Assembly (NCBI GenBank): GCA_020199835.1
Contig: JAIVJV010000001.1
Span: 434,001 to 498,000 of the forward strand
Source of the DNA: Acidobacteriota bacterium
GTDB taxonomy: Bacteria; Acidobacteriota; Blastocatellia; Pyrinomonadales; Pyrinomonadaceae
Length of the DNA stretch: 64,000 bases
Direction of reading: 5' to 3'
In this document: in pieces, positions 36,257 through 44,430 of the stretch
Layout: the number at the start of each line of letters is the position of its first letter
How positions within the stretch are numbered: position 1 is the first letter of the stretch
Position numbers and translations under genes: made by a program
The notes under the pieces: generated by a model
The model's input: the letters and a program-made list of their open reading frames with translations, nothing else
What the model was told of the DNA's origin: nothing
Databases searched by the model: none

Positions 36257-36285
36257 TTGACGGCTCTTTATGCTAAGAGTAAAGT
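36257..36285 (+). promoter_or_regulatory. Possible sigma-70 promoter of the CHAT cassette
   Basis: TTGACG (36257-36262), a 17-base spacer and TAAAGT (36280-36285) resemble -35 and -10 boxes (5 of 6 and 4 of 6). The transcript would start about 150 bases before the first gene. Two similar words, CCCTTTAGGGTAAC and CCCTTTCGCGCTAAC, follow in the leader (about 36314-36350) and could be an operator, but this is speculation. Confidence 0.4.
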
Positions 36286-36402
36286 CTCATACCTGCATCG
36301 TCCTGTTTGCTCCCTTTAGGGTAACGATTAGTCCCTTTCGCGCTAACACTTGAAAGGAATCCTCATCGAATAAGCTACTCGCTACTTCTACGGGAAGCAA
36401 AA

Positions 36403-36459
36403 ATGAACAAGAACTTGAACTCCAAAACTTCTTCCTCCTCGTATGAACGAACTCTTTAA
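36403..36459 (+). CDS. Putative 18-codon leader peptide
   Basis: ATG 36403 has GGGAAG about 7 bases upstream and reads MNKNLNSKTSSSSYERTL before TAA. It overlaps the first 17 bases of the CHAT gene. That gene has no ribosome site of its own (the bases before it are CTTCCTCCTCGT, which match the anti-SD rather than the SD). The short frame could therefore bring ribosomes to the main gene by coupling. It could also be chance. Confidence 0.35.
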   Translation: MNKNLNSKTSSSSYERTL

Positions 36460-39340
36460 ATGGCCCGACACAGAACCGAAGGAATCATTCCAGCAGATGC
36501 TGCTTTTTGCGGGGCTTCTGCCACCGAGCATCGCTAGAAGAGAGACGCTGCCTGAAGCACCCGAGCTGGGACAGGTGTTCGTCGATTACTGGCGAAGACT
36601 TCGCGGTCGCGCCTGGCCGTGGCGGCTGCGGGAAAGCACTGCGGGGCTAATGCGGTCCAGCGATGATGTGACGCGCCTGATTGCGGCAGGCACTGAACTT
36701 CTGAAGGCCGCGAATGATGATGTCCGCAACCGGGGTCTGCGCGTTGAAATAAATGCTCCGGGTCAGTACGACCCTCTCGCGCTCTATAAAGCCCTTTTGA
36801 CCGCCGGCGCGCATTCTGCCTTTTTGCGCCAGAAAAATGAAGGTGAGATGGCCTGGTCCTGGCCACTACGGATCGGCCTGGACAACGACAGCTCGTTATT
36901 GTCAGGCGTGACCCCCGACCGCTCAATACGGCCATTGTTCGAGATGTTCAACTACGATCGCGCGCCACTGCGGATGCACCTCTTGCTCTCCTCAGCTTCG
37001 TTGTCACGATTCAAAGAAGCAATGGCCCAGAGTCGACGGCGTTCACAAACAGACAGCATCATCCTCCTCGGTGGATTTGACGACCCAGACCCGTCCCTGG
37101 AACAGCAACTCCTGGCTGTTTCCAAGTCGACGGGAGCGCAAGGTGTGTTCATCTTCGATTCATTGGACCTGGACCACGCAGAGACTTTAAGCGAATTACT
37201 AATCGACAACCTAAGCCATGACCTGCCGCTCGACTCCGCAGTGGCCGCTTTAGCCAGACAGTTTGATGCGCGAGTACTGAGTTGGGCCACGCGAAGTCTG
37301 GTCGAGGCGAGCTCAGTTCGCGAACAGGGACGGATCATTGCGCGGCGACTCCAGGAAATGGGCGACAAGAGCTTTTCCATTCCTGTCGATCCTTTCCGTA
37401 CCGAACCTGAAGCGGCTGCTCAAGATCCCCCCGAAACATCGGGTGGCGGTTCGTTCGATACGCCACGTTCGGCATCAACCAAACGAGTTATCGCCAAAGA
37501 ACTCGGTACTACCATCGCGCGGAGCCTCGAGGTTGGCGAGGCGCCGGCCGGGGCCCCACCACAGCTGACATTCGATTCAGAGTCGCAGGGCGCACGAAGA
37601 GTGGCCGCGTTCAAGAAAGCGACCAGTGCACAGACCGATTTGGATGCTGCTCGCCGCGAGGATCGTCACCTTCAAGTCCGCGTCGAGACACCAAGCGGAC
37701 GCGGCATCACAAAAGAAGCTCGCATGCTTCCTTCACGAGAATACGTGGCCAGCGTTTTCATCGGCGCGATTAATCCCGAGTACCTGTCGGTGGACCAACC
37801 TCTAAAGTCTCCGGTTCCGGATGGTCCGGTCGTTCTGGACGTGCTCTTCTGGGAGCCTCAGGCGAGCCCTAAACCGCAAATCGCGCAGCTCACACTTCCA
37901 GCTCATGGTGACACGGGCGTAGCGAATTTTCGGTTTAAGACTAAAGAAGATCAATCAACTTTCTCCGCACGGATTGCAATTTATCATCGAAACCGCAACC
38001 TCCAGACCGGGTTACTTAAAGGCTTCGTGGGAAATCAACCGGCAGCGCTTAGCTTCACGTTGGATGCAACACCGCTCACGAAGTTCGTCGGGCTCAGAGG
38101 TCGAGTTGGCGTCGACGCATCGATCATCGTGAACGACGACGCCTCAGGGATCATGCATGCGTTTGTGAAGACCGACGACAAAGTGGCCACGGCTCCTGTT
38201 TCTGAGAACAAGCCTTCGCTCGCTACGGACGTGGATCCCAGCAGGTATGAAAGTCTCGAGGCGATCAAGGACACTTTAGGACGGGCCATCACTCGCATCA
38301 CTACAAACCCCGAGGAGTACAGCGACCTTGCAAAAGAAGGAACTCGCAAGCTGTTGTTAGACCTCGCCCAACACGGTAGTGCGCTGCTGACGAGACTTCG
38401 AAAGCATAGTGAGATGCGTAATCTGTTCGACGACGTCAAGTACATTCAAATTGTGATGGCTCACGTTGACGCCTTCTTTCCCATCGAATACTTCTACGAT
38501 GGTGAAACTCCCGAAGATAATGCGCGGGTGTGTGATGGTCCACAAAGCGCAACCGCGGCGCTGCTCTCCGGTAAATGCTGTGGCGCTTACGAGCAGAATC
38601 CGGATCTTGTTATCTGTCCCCTGCGCTTCTGGAGTCTGAGTAAAGTCATCGAGCGTCACGCGCATCTTCCCGAGCACACCCGGCTCGACGGTAAGTTCCA
38701 ACTGCGCAGTTACCCGGTAAGTGCACGGAACCGGTTGGTCGATCCACTGCGTTGCGCGGTACTCGCCGCGAGTGAGAACGTTGATTTGGCAGAGAAAGAC
38801 ACCGTGAAAACCCTCTGCACCGATATGGACAAGGTGCTACGGACCAATGTGGTACCGTCCACCAATTGGAACTCCTGGATCAAGAACGTCGCCGACACGC
38901 GTCCAAACCTGCTGGTCTTGCTGCCTCATCACGAACAAGGAGGTGGATTTGATCTGCTGGAGGTCGGCGGCGACAAACTTAAATCGACACTCATCAAGAA
39001 TAAGCACGTGCGGTCACCTCAGGATACGGAGGGCCGTCCCATCGTATTGTTGATCGGTTGCGAAACCGACTCAGCGAAACTGGATCTGGAAAGCTCTGTC
39101 ACCGCGTTCCAGGATGCAGGCGCCGTGATCATCGTCAGCACCATAGCCACTATTCTTGGACGTCACGCCGGCCCGGCGGCGGCGGCGATTGTTGAAGAAC
39201 TAAAGAACCATGAAGGAAACGTAGACGCGACGTTCGGAGATGTAATGTTAAAGGTAAGGCAACGACTGCTAGCGAAAGGTATTCCGATGGTCCTGGGGCT
39301 GACAAGTTACGGCGATGCAGATTATCGGATTGGGGCCTGA
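36443..39340 (+). CDS. CHAT-protease-like protein with cysteine-cluster insert, first gene of the cassette
   Basis: A 965-residue protein with no signal peptide. The N-terminal ~300 residues look like the back half of a CHAT fold without catalytic residues (LLSSASLSRFKEAMAQ, IILLGGFDDPD, GVFIFDSLDLDHAETL). A beta-sandwich region at about 410-560 follows. The C-terminal part (about 620-965) is CHAT-like: FFPIEYFYDGETPED, a cysteine set C697, C712/C713 and C725 before CPLRFWSLSKVIERH, a catalytic His in LVLLPHHEQG (H829/H830) and Cys in LLIGCETDS (C873). The end GIPMVLGLTSYGDADYRIG is typical of this group. CHAT proteins are caspase/separase-like proteases. The MBL gene follows 14 bases later with GGAAGGAG. 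Confidence 0.8.
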   Translation: MNELFKWPDTEPKESFQQMLLFAGLLPPSIARRETLPEAPELGQVFVDYWRRLRGRAWPWRLRESTAGLMRSSDDVTRLIAAGTELLKAANDDVRNRGLRVEINAPGQYDPLALYKALLTAGAHSAFLRQKNEGEMAWSWPLRIGLDNDSSLLSGVTPDRSIRPLFEMFNYDRAPLRMHLLLSSASLSRFKEAMAQSRRRSQTDSIILLGGFDDPDPSLEQQLLAVSKSTGAQGVFIFDSLDLDHAETLSELLIDNLSHDLPLDSAVAALARQFDARVLSWATRSLVEASSVREQGRIIARRLQEMGDKSFSIPVDPFRTEPEAAAQDPPETSGGGSFDTPRSASTKRVIAKELGTTIARSLEVGEAPAGAPPQLTFDSESQGARRVAAFKKATSAQTDLDAARREDRHLQVRVETPSGRGITKEARMLPSREYVASVFIGAINPEYLSVDQPLKSPVPDGPVVLDVLFWEPQASPKPQIAQLTLPAHGDTGVANFRFKTKEDQSTFSARIAIYHRNRNLQTGLLKGFVGNQPAALSFTLDATPLTKFVGLRGRVGVDASIIVNDDASGIMHAFVKTDDKVATAPVSENKPSLATDVDPSRYESLEAIKDTLGRAITRITTNPEEYSDLAKEGTRKLLLDLAQHGSALLTRLRKHSEMRNLFDDVKYIQIVMAHVDAFFPIEYFYDGETPEDNARVCDGPQSATAALLSGKCCGAYEQNPDLVICPLRFWSLSKVIERHAHLPEHTRLDGKFQLRSYPVSARNRLVDPLRCAVLAASENVDLAEKDTVKTLCTDMDKVLRTNVVPSTNWNSWIKNVADTRPNLLVLLPHHEQGGGFDLLEVGGDKLKSTLIKNKHVRSPQDTEGRPIVLLIGCETDSAKLDLESSVTAFQDAGAVIIVSTIATILGRHAGPAAAAIVEELKNHEGNVDATFGDVMLKVRQRLLAKGIPMVLGLTSYGDADYRIGA

Positions 39341-39354
39341 GGAAGGAGCTAACT

Positions 39355-40452
39355 ATGTTCAGGATCGAAATGCTGCCCGCACTGGAAGGAGATTGTCTCT
39401 GGATCGAGTACGGCGACGCTGACAATCCACGCCGGATGGTTATTGATGCCGGACGCAAAGAAAGCTACCGCGCGCTGGGAGATCGTCTGGCCGAACTCAC
39501 CGATCCGGTAGAGCTATTCGTGATGACCCACATCGACGACGACCATATCTTCGGCGCGGTGCCGCTCTTCGCGGATGACCGTATCGACAAATCAACTTTC
39601 AAAGACGTTTGGTACAACGGCTACACTCACCTGGATCCTGAAATCGCTCGCCGGCCGCCATCCGATCAACTTGGTGCGGTAACCGGAGAGATCTTTGCGG
39701 CGCTACTCCAGGAGCATCGCTATCCCTGGAACGAATGGTTCAACCAGGGAGCTACCATCGTAGTGCCTGAAACCGGAAAGCTGCCGTTCATAGAGTTAGA
39801 AGGCGACATGAAGTTGACGCTTCTGTCGCCCTCCTGGAAATCACTCACCGCGCTAAAGCGCTTCTGGGAAAAAGAAGTTGAAGAGAATGACCTTGAACCA
39901 GGTGATGCTGAAGCAGCCCTCGAGATCTTTGCCGAGCGTGCGTCTCTTCAGCCTGATGTGCTCGGCGGCATAATCGACGTCGATGATCTTATCGACCGGC
40001 CTTTCGAAAAAGACACCAAAGAACCAAACGGGAGCAGCATCGCATTTCTCGCGGAACACGACGGGCATGCCGTGTTGTTCACTGGCGATGCCCACCCGCC
40101 AGTACTCGAGCAATCGATCACACGGTTATTACAAGAAAGAGGAAAGGACATCCTCCAGCTCGATGCCGTAAAAGTATCGCATCACGGCAGCAAGAAGAAC
40201 ACCAGTCCAAAGTTGCTTGAACTTTTGGACTGCCGGCTGTTCCTGATCTCAACAAATGGCTCACGTCACCAGCATCCTGATAAAGAGGCGATTGCGCGTA
40301 TCGTGCATCGCTATCACCAAAACACCAAGCCAACCGAACTCTACTTCAATTATTTGTCCACGTTTAATGAGGTTTGGGATGATGACGATTTGAGGGAGGA
40401 ATGGAACTACCAAACACATTATCCACCCGAGGGGACTCGGCTCGATCTGTAG
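39355..40452 (+). CDS. Metallo-beta-lactamase-fold hydrolase of ComEC/Rec2 type
   Basis: A 365-residue soluble protein. The metal motif is MTHIDDDHIFG (H59-x-D61-x-D63-H64), the HxDxDH form seen in ComEC-like enzymes; FTGDAH (242-247) gives the bridging Asp and KVSHHGSKKNTS (273-284) the further His. ComEC-like MBL domains include nucleases and phosphodiesterases, and stand-alone ones occur in conflict systems. There is no membrane domain, so it is not the DNA-uptake channel. An insert of about 90 residues (130-225) separates the two halves. Placed between the two CHAT genes, it is the most likely effector enzyme of the set. Confidence 0.85.
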   Translation: MFRIEMLPALEGDCLWIEYGDADNPRRMVIDAGRKESYRALGDRLAELTDPVELFVMTHIDDDHIFGAVPLFADDRIDKSTFKDVWYNGYTHLDPEIARRPPSDQLGAVTGEIFAALLQEHRYPWNEWFNQGATIVVPETGKLPFIELEGDMKLTLLSPSWKSLTALKRFWEKEVEENDLEPGDAEAALEIFAERASLQPDVLGGIIDVDDLIDRPFEKDTKEPNGSSIAFLAEHDGHAVLFTGDAHPPVLEQSITRLLQERGKDILQLDAVKVSHHGSKKNTSPKLLELLDCRLFLISTNGSRHQHPDKEAIARIVHRYHQNTKPTELYFNYLSTFNEVWDDDDLREEWNYQTHYPPEGTRLDL

Positions 40453-43400
40453 CGGCGCAACTACACCTGGCCCTTGAGGGTGAAACCATGCGACTCTCGC
40501 TTCGCATGGGCGACGCGGGCGAGTACGAGGCCACATTCCGTTATTACTCGCCGCTGAATAACGAAGATGCTGCCGACACGCGATGGCTGCTCGAAGATCA
40601 TCCGCGCTTACGTGGTCGATCGTCCGATCCCATTGCCTCACGCATCGAAGACCGACTCCACAAACTAGCCGCAGATCTGCGACAAGCTGTGTTTGAATCG
40701 GCTGAAGAAGCGCGGCCGATTACCAAAACACTGGCACAAACCAAATTACTCAACCGTCTGCACGTCACGGTTGACGAACCGCAGACAGCTCCATGGACTC
40801 CCTGGGAACTGATGCTGGCGCCCTCGAGCAGCGATCCCCTCTCAGTGCTTGCTGCTTCGTTTTCAAGAATTTCAACGTCCGCATCTCCAGCGAAACCGCC
40901 GGTCAAGTCCGACAAGTTACGGATTCTGCTTGTCACATCGCGCCCGGGCGGAGAAGATGACGTTCCCTTTCGCTCGGTGGCGAGCCGTATCGTGCAAGCC
41001 GTGGCTGCGTCAAGCGAGTCCTCAATTCAAGTCGAGCTGCTCAGGCCACCAACTTATGCCGCGCTGCTGGCTGCGTTGGCCGCTGCAAGTGAAACAGAAG
41101 CACCGTACAACGTGGTCCATTTCGATGGACATGGTTCGTATGACGCAGACGTCTTCGACGAGAGCAGCAAGCGAGGCTATCTCTATTTTGAAGGACTCGA
41201 CGGTTCAATGGAGGAAGTATCAGGCTCAATTCTCGGAGCAGACCTGGCTCAGCACGGTGTTAGTTACCTTCTCCTGAATGCCTGTCGCTCAGCTTATTCG
41301 GAGCCGAATGCTCTGGGCGGCGACGTTACAGCCGAAGCGGCGGAGCGAGCGTTCGGAACGCTTGCGGCGGAGGTACGCGCTAAGGGCGTAGCGGGCGTTC
41401 TCGCGATGGGCTTCAATTTGTACGTTGTCACTGCTGCCGGGCTGATCGCCAACATGTACGCCGCTCTTGCTGCACGCCGTAACCTGAGCGAGGCCGTCGC
41501 CCATGCTCGCCGCGAGTTGTATCACGCTGAAACCAACGCCGTTGGCGCTTATGATTGGCTCGTGCCGATCGCGTTCTCCGGCGAAGCAATCGAGCAAGAC
41601 GATGGTCGTGATGCGATCACCACGCTCAACGTCCAGGCCAGCACAACGACACCGGCGTCAGCGGGAGTGGTTGACCCAGGCGCCGTTGGCGAATCGCGAT
41701 CTGACGAGCATCCGTTCTTCGGTTACGACAGTATCCTTCTGCGACTAGATCGTGCGTGTGGAGCATCTCGATCAGTGGAGATCGTCGGTATGGCGGGTGC
41801 GGGAAAGAGCGCTGTGGCCGGTGAGTTCGCGCGCTGGTGGGTTGCTACTACGCCTGATGTGGCTGTCGTTTTGGACCTTGACTCTGCTGGATCCCTGGAC
41901 GAGTTCAACGAGCAATTTCAGGAACAATGGGCGCAAGCACAGGAGCAAGCAACAGACGGTGCGTGCCTCATGGTTCTGGATGGAGCAAGCAACATCCTGG
42001 CAAACGACAGTGACATCTGGAGTGCTGAGGACCGAACGTCGTTCAAGGAATGGATCGAGCAACAACTCGACTCGAGCAGGTGGTTGCTTTTAACCGGACG
42101 AGCACCGAGTGGACTGACCGGCGTTGAAACCATACTGCTCAAGGGACTCGATACTGAGAGTCGCGCAGAACTCGCCGCCCATGTTGGATTCGATCAGGAA
42201 TACGCCCGTTCAATCCCGGGAATGCTGCGATGGAGTCAGGGCTTACCCGCAGTCGTGCGACTGATTCCGTTGATCGTCGAGGGCCTTCCTTTAGGCGACA
42301 GAGCCTTGACGCGAAAGCTCCTCTCAGACCTTCGATCGGGAACTACCCACACGTCCGGGCTGCAATTGGGAATCGCGCTTATTGAACGCAGCGGCCTGGC
42401 GTTTTTCGATGTACGACACTTGCGACGGGCCGCTCTTCCTTTCGTTCTGCATCTTTTTCAGTCTTACATTGCCGATCAACAGTGGTGGTTCTTCTGCGAG
42501 TCGGCTGCAAGAAAAGGGCTGAATCTTACGAGCGGTGGCGCCGTGAGAGTCGTACTGGACGAGGAGTTTCGTCCCGCTATGCGCGCGGGTCTCGTTAGTC
42601 GAGAGTCACATGGATACCTGCTGCATCCGCTTGCGCCGATCGCCATTCAGAACGGCTTCGCCGGTACGCTGCAGGTCATCACTCGCGGAAATCCGGACCT
42701 CGTAAGCCACGTGTGGGGTACAGCCTGGAGTTCATATATCCAGTCGGTTTCTACAACCATGAGAATGGCGGAAATGTTCCCTAAGGGTGGTGATTTCAGT
42801 GCTGTGAGTCTGCAACGAGAAAACCTCACGAATGCCGTCGAGATTTCCGTCCTTGGCGCATGGTGGGGACTTGCCTTGCCCCTCTTGCATAAACTCCGGG
42901 ACACGCTCCTGGCTGAAGCTCGCAATGATGAATGGCGAGAGATACTCGATGGAGTCTTTGCTCGTCTGCAGGAATCGCCGCCTCAGGAAGAGGAGATGGG
43001 TCCTGAGAACGCTGCGATTCATATTGTTCGTCTCCTCGCCGAAGAGGCGAAACGCGAAGGTAATGAAGAAAAGTCGAGGGCCCTGCGTGAGTTACAGGTG
43101 CAGATCGCATACGCACAGGACATGACGATCACGCCAGTGGAAGCTGACAACGGAAAGGAGATAGACGTCGGCCGCATCCGCCGGATCTCGAGTCTTCTCA
43201 AGCTGGGCGACGCGGCCGCAAGCGATAACTCACCAGATGCTATGCACTTCTACGGTGAAGCACTTCGGCTCGCGGAAAACCCACCCGACCTTCTACGGCT
43301 CGGAGAGGTCCATTACGCGATTGCCAAAGCCTATCTAAACGTAACCGCCCTCCGTGATCCTGCAAAATATGAATTTCATGCGCGCGAGGCGATCAAGGCA

Positions 43401-43808
43401 GCCGCCGCGCTTGGCCCACTCGGGTTGGATCTTCACGTGCGCGCCTCAGTAAGCCTGGGCAATGCGATTGTGGTAGAGCAAGGTAAGCTTGAGGAGCCTG
43501 ATCCTGAGCGCTTGAATGAGGCCAGGAAGGCGCTGATGATTGGAGTGGCGTCAGAGAATGCTGGACCGATCACCAGGGGAACAGCTCACAATGGGCTGGG
43601 GAATCTCTACCGGATTGAAAGGGACCTGGAAGCCGCCGCAGATGAATATCTTGCTGCCTGCAAACAGTTCGAGGCTGCTGGTGATATACGCAGCCTTCGC
43701 GCGGTGCAAACAAATGCCGCCTTTACACTGGCCTCACTTGGGAGAGCTGAGGACGCGCGCAGTCTAGCGGCTGAAGCAGTCAAGGATAGCGCCGAAGGCG
43801 GTGACTAA
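40401..43808 (+). CDS. CHAT protease-STAND NTPase-TPR protein
   Basis: A 1135-residue protein. CHAT region about 1-400: a beta-rich N-terminus (MRLSLRMGDAGEYEATFRYY), PWTPWELMLAP, the catalytic His in VVHFDGHGSYD (H244) and Cys in YLLLNACRSA (C295). An NB-ARC-like STAND NTPase follows with Walker A GMAGAGKS (463-470) and Walker B CLMVLDG (522-528), then winged-helix and helical regions. The last ~200 residues are TPRs (ALRLAENPPDLLRLGEVHYA, AHNGLGNLYRIERDLEAAAD). ATG 40401 has GAGG 5 bases ahead and overlaps the MBL end by 52 bases; ATG 40488 (MRLSLR) with GAGGGTG is the alternative. Such proteins act as NTP-gated sensors that trigger proteolysis. Confidence 0.88.
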   Translation: MELPNTLSTRGDSARSVAAQLHLALEGETMRLSLRMGDAGEYEATFRYYSPLNNEDAADTRWLLEDHPRLRGRSSDPIASRIEDRLHKLAADLRQAVFESAEEARPITKTLAQTKLLNRLHVTVDEPQTAPWTPWELMLAPSSSDPLSVLAASFSRISTSASPAKPPVKSDKLRILLVTSRPGGEDDVPFRSVASRIVQAVAASSESSIQVELLRPPTYAALLAALAAASETEAPYNVVHFDGHGSYDADVFDESSKRGYLYFEGLDGSMEEVSGSILGADLAQHGVSYLLLNACRSAYSEPNALGGDVTAEAAERAFGTLAAEVRAKGVAGVLAMGFNLYVVTAAGLIANMYAALAARRNLSEAVAHARRELYHAETNAVGAYDWLVPIAFSGEAIEQDDGRDAITTLNVQASTTTPASAGVVDPGAVGESRSDEHPFFGYDSILLRLDRACGASRSVEIVGMAGAGKSAVAGEFARWWVATTPDVAVVLDLDSAGSLDEFNEQFQEQWAQAQEQATDGACLMVLDGASNILANDSDIWSAEDRTSFKEWIEQQLDSSRWLLLTGRAPSGLTGVETILLKGLDTESRAELAAHVGFDQEYARSIPGMLRWSQGLPAVVRLIPLIVEGLPLGDRALTRKLLSDLRSGTTHTSGLQLGIALIERSGLAFFDVRHLRRAALPFVLHLFQSYIADQQWWFFCESAARKGLNLTSGGAVRVVLDEEFRPAMRAGLVSRESHGYLLHPLAPIAIQNGFAGTLQVITRGNPDLVSHVWGTAWSSYIQSVSTTMRMAEMFPKGGDFSAVSLQRENLTNAVEISVLGAWWGLALPLLHKLRDTLLAEARNDEWREILDGVFARLQESPPQEEEMGPENAAIHIVRLLAEEAKREGNEEKSRALRELQVQIAYAQDMTITPVEADNGKEIDVGRIRRISSLLKLGDAAASDNSPDAMHFYGEALRLAENPPDLLRLGEVHYAIAKAYLNVTALRDPAKYEFHAREAIKAAAALGPLGLDLHVRASVSLGNAIVVEQGKLEEPDPERLNEARKALMIGVASENAGPITRGTAHNGLGNLYRIERDLEAAADEYLAACKQFEAAGDIRSLRAVQTNAAFTLASLGRAEDARSLAAEAVKDSAEGGD

Positions 43809-43880
43809 TTGCAGCCCAGTGTTGCTTCAACCCTGGGAACCACGCGAGATAAGCGATGCAACGCCGAAGGCGTTGGCTAT
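43807..43880. repeat. Palindrome-rich intergenic repeat, right copy (inverted)
   Basis: The reverse complement of the element at 36107-36179, with the same two palindromes; the GGG-rich stem has one mismatch here (CCCAGTGTT against AACCCTGGG). It fills exactly the space between the stop of the CHAT-STAND gene (43806-43808) and the stop of the histidine phosphatase, which converge, so it could serve both as a bidirectional terminator. No target-site duplication is visible next to either copy. Confidence 0.75.
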
Positions 43881-44425
43881 TCGTTGCCGTACTTCAAGTG
43901 CGCTACCTTCGCTTTGCCTTTGCTATACACGGTTACGACAAAAAGGTCATCGAACTTCTTCTCGTCGATCGCCGGCGCGACGTCGCCGCCGAGCATCTTG
44001 ATTACGTCCGGGATGGAGTTGCTGTGACCCACGACGAGAACGCTTCCGCCGGCGTGACTCAAAATCTTGTCCACCGTTTCTTTCGTTGATTCTTCCGCGA
44101 TCTGACGCGGGTTCGTGGAACTAACCTTCAGCGAGAGTGCTGTAGGAGTGATGGATAGTTTGTTTGCCAACGGCTCCGCAGTCAGCTTCGTGCGCGCAAA
44201 CTGCGACGTGAAGATCGCCTTTATCCCAGCTGTACTGAGCAATCGCGCGAGCGCCTGCGATCTCGCTACGCCCTGTTCGGTCAACGGCGGATCCTGCCGC
44301 GGTTCCTCGGCGCGTTCTGCGTGACGTACAAGGAACACGGTCGTCACGGGCTCGCTGGTTTGCGCAAAAACAAACGACGAGAACAAGAGTAGTACGGCAA
44401 TGAGCGGAAGTGTTCTTCTGGTCAT
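43877..44425 (-). CDS. Secreted histidine phosphatase (phosphoglycerate mutase-like)
   Basis: A 182-residue precursor starting MTRRTLPLIAVLLLFSSFVF, a Sec signal. The histidine phosphatase core has VFLVRHAERAEEP (phospho-accepting His in RHAE), PLTEQGVARSQALARLL, FTSQFARTKLTAEPLA and the second His in VLVVGHSNSIPDV. It is the SixA/phosphoglycerate-mutase-like branch, with a phosphatase role outside the cytosol; the substrate is unknown. It is 5 bases from the tatD start and probably in its operon. Confidence 0.88.
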   Translation of the reverse strand: MTRRTLPLIAVLLLFSSFVFAQTSEPVTTVFLVRHAERAEEPRQDPPLTEQGVARSQALARLLSTAGIKAIFTSQFARTKLTAEPLANKLSITPTALSLKVSSTNPRQIAEESTKETVDKILSHAGGSVLVVGHSNSIPDVIKMLGGDVAPAIDEKKFDDLFVVTVYSKGKAKVAHLKYGNE

Positions 44426-44430
44426 AGAGT

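Noticed and set aside
39355..40452. MBL gene as a competence ComEC fragment
   Set aside because: It has no membrane domain, is full length for a soluble MBL protein, starts with its own ribosome site and lies in a CHAT operon.
36107..43880. Inverted repeats as ends of an insertion sequence or transposon
   Set aside because: No transposase or recombinase gene lies between them, no target duplication is visible, and a further half-copy lies at 36184; a REP-like element is more likely.
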